64,000 bases of DNA from HT1-32 sp040219025 (lineage in GTDB: Bacteria > Pseudomonadota > Alphaproteobacteria > Rhodospirillales > HT1-32): assembly GCA_040219025.1 (NCBI GenBank), contig JAVJTE010000025.1, positions 62,001-126,000 on the forward strand, given 5' to 3'. The stretch's first letter is position 1. Each line of letters begins with the position of its first letter. The translations under genes and the position numbers were made by a program. Below are positions 58,418 to 64,000 of the stretch, piece by piece. The notes under the pieces were generated by a model that saw nothing but the letters and a program-made list of their open reading frames with translations, was not told the origin of the DNA and did no database searches.

Positions 58418-59713
58418 TTACAGGGTTTCAATACGAATCATGCGTGGCTCTTCCACACAGACGTCCAGCGCGCTGATCCGGCGCATTGCCTCGACCATTG
58501 CCGCCTCCCGGGTCTCATGGGTGGTCAGCACCAGCGGCACCGGCTCGCCGGGGTCACGGGCGCGTTGCATCAGGTTGGAAATCGAGACATCCATATCGCG
58601 CAGGATAGCCGCAATCTCAGCCACGACTCCGGCCCTGTCGACCACGGACAGGCGAACATAGTAGCTGCAGACATGCTCATCCATGGCCGCGGACCGGATA
58701 TCACGGAGACTGGCCACCGGTATGCCAAAGGCCGGGGTTGTGCGACCAGCGGCGATGTCGACGATATCCGCCACAATCGCCGATGCAGTCGGCCCGCCAC
58801 CGGCGCCACGGCCTTCGTAAAGCGTCTGTCCGACAAAGTCGCCCTCAACCACCACAGCGTTGAAGACATCCTCGACATGGGCGATTGGCGCCTCTTTCGG
58901 CACCATGCAGGGATGGACACGCTGTTCCAGTCCGGCGTCGGTCAGCTTTGCCGTGCCCAGCAGCTTGATGCGGTAGCCAAGTTCTTCAGCGAAGGCGATA
59001 TCCGTCGGTGAAACATGGCGGATGCCGTCGGTGTAGACGGCGTCAAAATTCAGCCGTACCCCGAAGGCCAGACTGGCCAGCAGGGCCAGCTTGTGCGCGG
59101 CATCAATACCATCGATATCAAATGTCGGATCCAGTTCGGCATATCCCTTTGCCTGTGCATCAGCCAGGACATCGTCGAACAGCGCACCGGTTTCGCGCAT
59201 CTCGGTCAGAATATAATTGCAGGTACCGTTCAGGATACCGGTCACCCGGCTGTGGCGGTTTGCCGCCAGCCCTTCCCGCAATGCCTTGATGATCGGGATG
59301 CCCCCTGCAACCGCAGCCTCGTAGGCCAGGCTGCATCCGGCAGCCTCGGCAGCAGCGGCGATTTCCATTCCGTGATGCGCCAGAAGCGCCTTGTTGGCGG
59401 TCACCACCGAGCGCTTGGCGGCAATGGCGTTATCGATCACGTCACGGGCCGTGCCCTCTTCACCGCCGATGACCTCGACGATAATATCCGCATCTGCCTG
59501 CGCCGCCATCCCGGCGGCATCATCAAACCATGTCACACCGGCCAGACTGATCCCCCGGTCGCGATTGCGGTCGCGGGCTGAAACGGCTGTGACAACGACC
59601 TTGCGACCGGCACGGGCCGCCAGCAGGTCATGGTTGGCCGCGATCAGCCGGACGGTCTCCGCGCCGACGGTTCCGAGCCCGGCGACAGCGACTTTACAGG
59701 GTTGGTCTGACAT
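58418..59713 (-). CDS. hom: Homoserine dehydrogenase
   Basis: A 431-residue enzyme. The N-terminal Rossmann motif is AVAGLGTVGAETV, the catalytic domain has YEAAVAGGIPIIKALREGLAAN and GILNGTCNYILTEM (about 161-174) with the family signature, and LDPTFDIDGIDAAHKLALLASLAFG. The C-terminal ACT domain (about 350-431) has VVDRAGVVAEIAAILRDMDVSISNLMQR and suggests feedback control by threonine. It makes homoserine from aspartate semialdehyde. The ribosome site overlaps the stop of the aminotransferase gene 9 bases before, so the two are coupled. Confidence 0.96.
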   Translation of the reverse strand: MSDQPCKVAVAGLGTVGAETVRLIAANHDLLAARAGRKVVVTAVSARDRNRDRGISLAGVTWFDDAAGMAAQADADIIVEVIGGEEGTARDVIDNAIAAKRSVVTANKALLAHHGMEIAAAAEAAGCSLAYEAAVAGGIPIIKALREGLAANRHSRVTGILNGTCNYILTEMRETGALFDDVLADAQAKGYAELDPTFDIDGIDAAHKLALLASLAFGVRLNFDAVYTDGIRHVSPTDIAFAEELGYRIKLLGTAKLTDAGLEQRVHPCMVPKEAPIAHVEDVFNAVVVEGDFVGQTLYEGRGAGGGPTASAIVADIVDIAAGRTTPAFGIPVASLRDIRSAAMDEHVCSYYVRLSVVDRAGVVAEIAAILRDMDVSISNLMQRARDPGEPVPLVLTTHETREAAMVEAMRRISALDVCVEEPRMIRIETL

Positions 59714-59722
59714 CGTTTATCC

Positions 59723-60931
59723 TCAGGAAGCCTTGCGTTCCGCCGGTTCTGCTGACGACGAGCCCAGGAACGCCTTGATATTCCGGACCGCCTGGCGAAT
59801 ACGCTGTTCATTCTCCACCAGTGCAATCCGCACGTGACCGTCGCCATGTTCACCAAACCCGATACCGGGGGCGACGGCTACTTTTGCCTCGCTCAGCAGC
59901 AGTTTTGCAAACTCGTTCGAGCCGAGATGGGCAAATTTCGGCGGCACCGGTGCCCAGGCGAACATGGTTGCGGCCGGCGACGGCACGTTCCAGCCGGCTG
60001 AGGCCAGACCGGAAATCAGCACATCGCGGCGGGCCTTGTAGCGGCTGCGCATCTCGTCGACGCAATCCTGTGGCCCGTTCATCGCAGCGGCAGCCGCCAC
60101 CTGAATCGGCGTGAAGGCCCCGTAATCGAGATAGCTCTTGATCCGGGCCAGTGCAGCAATCAGGCGCACGTTCCCTGCGGCGAACCCGATACGCCAGCCC
60201 GGCATGGAATAGGTTTTGCTGAGCGACGTGAATTCAACCGCGATTTCCTTTGCCCCCGGCACTTCGAGAATTGACGGCGGCGGAACATCATCGAAATAGA
60301 CTTCAGAATAAGCCAGATCGGAGAGAATCCAGATCTTCTGTTCCCGGCAGAACTTGACGATATCGCGGTAGAAATCGAGCGTTGCGATCTCTGCTGTCGG
60401 ATTTGACGGGAAGTTGATCACCACGGCCGTCGGGCGAGGAACAGAATGGATAACCGCCCGTTCCAGTGCTTCAAGGAAGTTGTCATCCGGCGTCGACGGA
60501 ATATTGCGGACCGATCCGCCGGCAATGATGAAACCGAACTGATGGATCGGATAGGACGGGTTGGGCGCCAGAATAATGTCGCCGGGACTGGTGATCGCCT
60601 GTGCCAGATTGGCCAGTCCCTCCTTCGAGCCGAGCGTCACGATAGCTTCGGTCTCCGGATTGATATCAACTCCGAAACGGCGCTGGTAATACCCCGACAG
60701 CGCCTTGCGCAGGCCGGGAATACCGCGGGAGTTGGAATAGCGGTGTGTGCGACCGTCAGCTGCCGCTTCCGTCATTTTGGCAACGATATGCGGGGGGGTC
60801 GGGAAATCCGGATTTCCCATCCCGAAATCAATAATGTCCTCGCCACGCGCCCGGGCCTTCGCCTTCATCGCGTTGACTTCAGCAAACACATAGGGCGGAA
60901 GCCGCCGTATACGGTAAAATTCGTCATTCAT
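59723..60931 (-). CDS. alaC: PLP-dependent aminotransferase, AlaC-like
   Basis: A 402-residue class I aminotransferase from the ATG at 60931 (MNDEFYRIRRLPPYVFAEVNAMKAKAR). Features: DFGMGNPDFPTPPHIV, YSNSRGIPGLRKALSGYY, NFPSNPTAEIAT and the PLP lysine in SLSKTYSMPGWRIGFAAG. The YRIRRLPPYVF opening is typical of AlaC/YfdZ alanine transaminases in proteobacteria, which are often next to hom as seen here. It turns pyruvate plus glutamate into alanine; a methionine-pathway role has also been suggested for such pairs. Confidence 0.85.
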   Translation of the reverse strand: MNDEFYRIRRLPPYVFAEVNAMKAKARARGEDIIDFGMGNPDFPTPPHIVAKMTEAAADGRTHRYSNSRGIPGLRKALSGYYQRRFGVDINPETEAIVTLGSKEGLANLAQAITSPGDIILAPNPSYPIHQFGFIIAGGSVRNIPSTPDDNFLEALERAVIHSVPRPTAVVINFPSNPTAEIATLDFYRDIVKFCREQKIWILSDLAYSEVYFDDVPPPSILEVPGAKEIAVEFTSLSKTYSMPGWRIGFAAGNVRLIAALARIKSYLDYGAFTPIQVAAAAAMNGPQDCVDEMRSRYKARRDVLISGLASAGWNVPSPAATMFAWAPVPPKFAHLGSNEFAKLLLSEAKVAVAPGIGFGEHGDGHVRIALVENEQRIRQAVRNIKAFLGSSSAEPAERKAS

Positions 60932-61015
60932 GATGTGTATATCCAACGGCAGCCGACCAGGGTCGGCGAAGGAAAATTGTTCTATCCTGCGCCATGACGG
61001 CGCGCCAGCTAAGCC

Positions 61016-62053
61016 TTACATGTCGATATAAATCTCGGCACGACGGTTACCTGCCTCGCCGGACGGCATGACTTCCAGAAAACGCGGCTCGCTGGCACTG
61101 GCACCACCGACATAGAGTCGCTGCGGTGCAACGCCCATGGCAACGATTGCCTGTGCGACGGAATTCGCCCGCGCCGCTGAAATTTTCGCATTCACATCGG
61201 AATGCTGGGCCGGGTCCATATCCTGGGTACGGCGCGAGGCATGGCCGACAACCCGGAGCGTACCACCACGAGCTGCGGCAATCTGGGCTACCTGGGAGAG
61301 AATTTGCCGGTCCCGCCCGGACAGGTTGGCAGAACCGTTACCAAACTGGATGGTCGCCAGATGGACGGACTGACCGGTACCCGATGGCAGGTAGGCGGAA
61401 AGCGGTTGCGTTCCGGCTGGAATATTTCCATCGGCAAGCGACCGGCTCGCCGTCGGGGCGGAGCCATATCCAACCGAGTTCGAAGAGATAACCAGCGTAC
61501 CCTGACCTGCTACCGAATCGAAGGTTTGTCCGTTAAATTGCTGATTTTGCTGAAAGTTACCCTGCGCCAGCGGTGCCTGAAGACGCGGCGCGGGTGGTGC
61601 CGGGATCGCCGCTGCGGGCGCTGCCGGCGGTGTGGGAATTGCTGCCGGCTGTGAACTGACCGGTGCCGCTGGTGCGGGTGCAGGCGGCGCGGCGGCCGTC
61701 GACGGCTTGGGCGGTGTCGGGTTCAGTGCACGCCGTGGTGCTTCACGGGCGGCGGCCGGGTTTTCCGTGTAACGGGCATTCTGGTTATCGGAGACCAGCC
61801 CCTCGGCAAGCTTCTTGCGCTGTTCTTCAGAAGAAGTGCCCGGCTTGTCCGGTACGGACGCAAGATTGGGATAGCCCTCGCCCTCGCCCGGGACCGGCGG
61901 TTTTTCAGCCTCGGCTGTCTTCGTCTCATCATCACCGGAGAAGAACTCAGTTGTCCCCTTGTACCATTCAACCGGATTCACCGCATCCGGCACTGACGAA
62001 CAGGCGGTCAGCGTGAAGCAGGCGACCGCAACAAAACCCGTCGTTCGCCACAT
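61016..62053 (-). CDS. OmpA-domain lipoprotein
   Basis: A 345-residue lipoprotein. The ATG at 62053 gives the signal peptide MWRTTGFVAVACFTLTAC with the lipobox LTAC (C18); an upstream ATG at 62125 would put 24 charged residues before it. A long Pro/Ala-rich region (about 95-185) spans the periplasm. The OmpA-like domain (about 230-345) has IQFGNGSANLSGRDRQILSQVA and a variant of the NR..D..I.NQ..A..R peptidoglycan-binding motif, HSDVNAKISAARANSVAQAI. It would tie the outer membrane to the wall. Its start is 278 bases from phaC, divergent. Confidence 0.86.
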   Translation of the reverse strand: MWRTTGFVAVACFTLTACSSVPDAVNPVEWYKGTTEFFSGDDETKTAEAEKPPVPGEGEGYPNLASVPDKPGTSSEEQRKKLAEGLVSDNQNARYTENPAAAREAPRRALNPTPPKPSTAAAPPAPAPAAPVSSQPAAIPTPPAAPAAAIPAPPAPRLQAPLAQGNFQQNQQFNGQTFDSVAGQGTLVISSNSVGYGSAPTASRSLADGNIPAGTQPLSAYLPSGTGQSVHLATIQFGNGSANLSGRDRQILSQVAQIAAARGGTLRVVGHASRRTQDMDPAQHSDVNAKISAARANSVAQAIVAMGVAPQRLYVGGASASEPRFLEVMPSGEAGNRRAEIYIDM

Positions 62054-62235
62054 ATTGTGAGCTTTCCGACCGCCCGCACGGGGGTGATCAACAAGATATT
62101 GGGCAACGATGTTGTCCAGATTCATGGTCTGCTACCTGTGTTTGCTTCAGCCAAAAGCGTCTAATCCGCCCTGACACATAAATGAGCCCATACCGTTTTA
62201 CAAAACGTGAAGGCAAACGTATAGCCTCACGTCAA

Positions 62236-62317
62236 TTTTGTTGCACGACAGATCGTCGGCTGGTCGCAGACGGTTGAACCTGCGTCCCGCCCCCTGTAGC
62301 GTCGTTGCACAACAAAA
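62236..62317. promoter_or_regulatory. Inverted repeat between the OmpA lipoprotein gene and phaC
   Basis: TTTTGTTG plus CACGAC (62236-62249) and GTCGTTGCACAACAAAA (62301-62317) form inverted arms, matching TTTTGTTG and ACGAC with a small gap. It sits 15 bases before the phaC start. It may be an operator or just a hairpin; the match to known PHA regulator sites is not good enough to name it. Confidence 0.3.
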
Positions 62318-62331
62318 AAACGGGGAACTCC

Positions 62332-64000
62332 ATGGCTGACACTAAAGGCACGCAGACTGAATCGCCGGATCCGGCCGAGCTGTCCGCCACGATGGCGAGC
62401 ATCGCCGAAAGAAGCCAGCGTATCGTCACCGGGTTTCTGAGCCGGCAGGGGAACCTGAGTTCATCAGATCCGTCTGCACTTGATCCGCTGAATGTCGGGT
62501 CGGCTTTTATGGAAATGACCTCCCGGATGATGAGCAATCCCGGGAAAATGGTCGAAGCCCAGATGTCGCTGTGGCAGGACTATATGGACCTCTGGCAGTC
62601 CACGGCCCGCCGGATGATGGGGGACACCTCCGGAGACACGATCACGCCGGAGCGCGACGACAGACGGTTTCGTGATGACATGTGGAACGAAAACGAGGTT
62701 TTCGACTACATCAAGCAATCCTACCTGTTGTCGGCCCGCTGGATACAGGACGTTGTCCGGGATGTTGACGGTCTGGATGACAAGACCGCCGCCAAGGTGG
62801 ATTTCTATACCCGGCAGTTCGTCGACGCACTGGCTCCAACCAATTTCGTCATGACGAACCCGGAAGTGCTGCGCGCCACGATTGAATCAGGCGGCGAAAA
62901 CCTTATCAACGGCCTCGACAACCTGTTGTCTGATCTGGAAGACGGCAAGGGTAACCTGCGAATCAAAATGACCGACCAGGACGCCTTTGAGATCGGCAAG
63001 AATATCGCCGTCACGCCGGGCAAGGTGGTTTTCCAGAACGACCTCATGCAACTGGTTCAGTACACGCCGACGACCGACAAGGTCAAAAAAACACCGCTGA
63101 TGATCATTCCGCCCTGGATCAATAAATTCTACATCCTCGATCTTCGGGAAAAGAACAGCTTCATCAAATGGGCCGTCGGCGAAGGCCATTCGGTGTTTGT
63201 CATCTCCTGGGTCAATCCCGATGGCTCCCTGCGCGACAAGTCGTTCGAGGACTACATGCTGGAAGGCCCCATAGCCGGGCTGGAAGCCGTCGAAAAGGCT
63301 ACCGGCATCAAAAAGATCAATGTAATCGGCTATTGCCTCGGCGGAACGCTGCTGGCGGCGACGCTGTCCTACATGAAAACAAAGAAGATTGACCGGGTCG
63401 CCTCCGCGACCTTCTTCACCACAATGGTCGATTTCTCCGAAGCCGGGGAACTGGGCGTGTTCATAGACGAGACCCAGCTCGCCCATCTTGAAAAGAAAAT
63501 GGATGAGCGCGGCTTTCTTGAAGGCTCGGAAATGGCGACGACCTTCAACATGCTGCGGGCCAACGACCTTATCTGGTCGTTCGTGGTGAATAACTATCTG
63601 CTCGGCAAGGAACCCTTCCCGTTCGATCTGCTGTACTGGAATTCCGATTCCACCCGGATGCCCGCTGCCATGCACAGTTTCTACCTGCGACGGATGTATC
63701 AGGAGAACAAGCTGGTCGAACCCGGCGGTATCGAGCTTTGCGGTGTGCCGATTGACCTCACCAGCATAGAGCAGCCGGCCTATATCATTTCGACGCGCGA
63801 AGATCATATCGCACCGTGGAAATCGACTTATGCCGCCACCCGTCTGTACCAGGGTCCAACCCGTTTTGTCCTTGCCGGTTCAGGCCATATCGCCGGGATC
63901 GTCAACCCGCCGGCGGCCAACAAGTACGGCTACTGGACAAACAACCGCAAAGCCAAGTCACCGGACACCTGGCTGAAAGGGGCCACCCAGCATGAAGGCT
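62332..64000 (+). CDS. phaC: Class I poly(3-hydroxyalkanoate) synthase PhaC (cut at right edge)
   Basis: At least 556 residues, open to the window end. The ATG at 62332 has GGGGA 6 bases before it. It has the lipase-like box GYCLGG with catalytic C335, the PHA synthase segments PPWINKFYILDL (260-271), SFVVNNYLLGKEPFPFDLLYWNSDSTRMPAAMHSFYLRRMY, and the later TREDHIAPW and GSGHIAGIVNPP, which hold the Asp and His of the triad. The enzyme joins hydroxyacyl-CoA units into storage polymer. A short C-terminal piece lies beyond base 64000. Confidence 0.96.
   Translation, partial: MADTKGTQTESPDPAELSATMASIAERSQRIVTGFLSRQGNLSSSDPSALDPLNVGSAFMEMTSRMMSNPGKMVEAQMSLWQDYMDLWQSTARRMMGDTSGDTITPERDDRRFRDDMWNENEVFDYIKQSYLLSARWIQDVVRDVDGLDDKTAAKVDFYTRQFVDALAPTNFVMTNPEVLRATIESGGENLINGLDNLLSDLEDGKGNLRIKMTDQDAFEIGKNIAVTPGKVVFQNDLMQLVQYTPTTDKVKKTPLMIIPPWINKFYILDLREKNSFIKWAVGEGHSVFVISWVNPDGSLRDKSFEDYMLEGPIAGLEAVEKATGIKKINVIGYCLGGTLLAATLSYMKTKKIDRVASATFFTTMVDFSEAGELGVFIDETQLAHLEKKMDERGFLEGSEMATTFNMLRANDLIWSFVVNNYLLGKEPFPFDLLYWNSDSTRMPAAMHSFYLRRMYQENKLVEPGGIELCGVPIDLTSIEQPAYIISTREDHIAPWKSTYAATRLYQGPTRFVLAGSGHIAGIVNPPAANKYGYWTNNRKAKSPDTWLKGATQHEG

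Noticed and set aside
62236..62317. PhaR operator upstream of phaC
   Set aside because: The arms do not match the reported TGC/GCA-type PHA regulator sites well enough; kept only as an unnamed inverted repeat.

Overview
The window looks like a chromosome segment of a free-living, probably marine alphaproteobacterium of the broad Rhodospirillales type. Coding density is high and third positions are GC-rich. The gene content fits: an AapJQMP general amino-acid transporter, GlpX-type fructose-bisphosphatase, class I PHA synthase, D-tartrate dehydratase of the Bradyrhizobium type, and a palindromic intergenic repeat of the CTCATCC...GGATG kind common in this class. Genus-level assignment is not possible from the sequence alone.

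Layout. 1-16392 is most of a type VI secretion (T6SS) cluster, read almost entirely leftward: tssB-tssC-hcp-tssE-tssF-tssG-tssH(clpV)-vgrG-MORN protein-TerB-like protein, then (after a rightward PAAR plus methyltransferase pair) a SPOR-domain membrane protein, tssJ and the start of tssK. tssL, tssM and tssA are not seen and presumably lie beyond the left edge. Gaps at 714-1015 and 16393-16934 carry repeated ATGGTTAAC motifs. 16935-27663 holds an SprA-like zinc-protease-like protein, a DHH phosphoesterase, transporters, a D-tartrate/D-malate gene set with an aspartate-type aminotransferase, and a trypsin-PDZ protease whose start codon lies in a palindromic repeat. 27956-31549 has an RraA-like protein and an iron-type ABC transporter (binding protein plus fused permease, no ATPase) behind a promoter with two Fur-like palindromes. 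31546-35632 has a membrane class III nucleotidyl cyclase, a periplasmic repeat protein and an EamA exporter. 35927-40128 is the aapJQMP operon, followed by nrtS and an FAH-family hydrolase.

41222-48165 contains an Fe/2OG oxygenase, an SDR lacking the usual catalytic residues, an XRE regulator, paaY/paaG, a nitroreductase, and a hemerythrin / Aer-type PAS / soluble chemoreceptor group that looks like a split energy-taxis module. 48294-53810 carries a TTC38-type repeat protein, a TagF-like transferase translationally coupled to an alginate-lyase-like lipoprotein, a GST and trhO. 53940-55521 is the remnant of an integrated element: a frameshifted tyrosine recombinase next to tRNA-Glu(TTC), a repeat of the tRNA 3' end at the far side, and AT-rich cargo including a secreted protein without a standard start codon. 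The right end (55584-64000) is core: recJ, glpX, hom and an AlaC-type aminotransferase in one leftward run, an OmpA lipoprotein, and rightward phaC cut by the window edge.

The items most worth following are the remnant tRNA-Glu island, the T6SS accessory proteins (SPOR anchor, PAAR-linked methyltransferase, VgrG-MORN-TerB overlap cluster), the twin Fur-like operator, and the split hemerythrin/PAS/receptor module.
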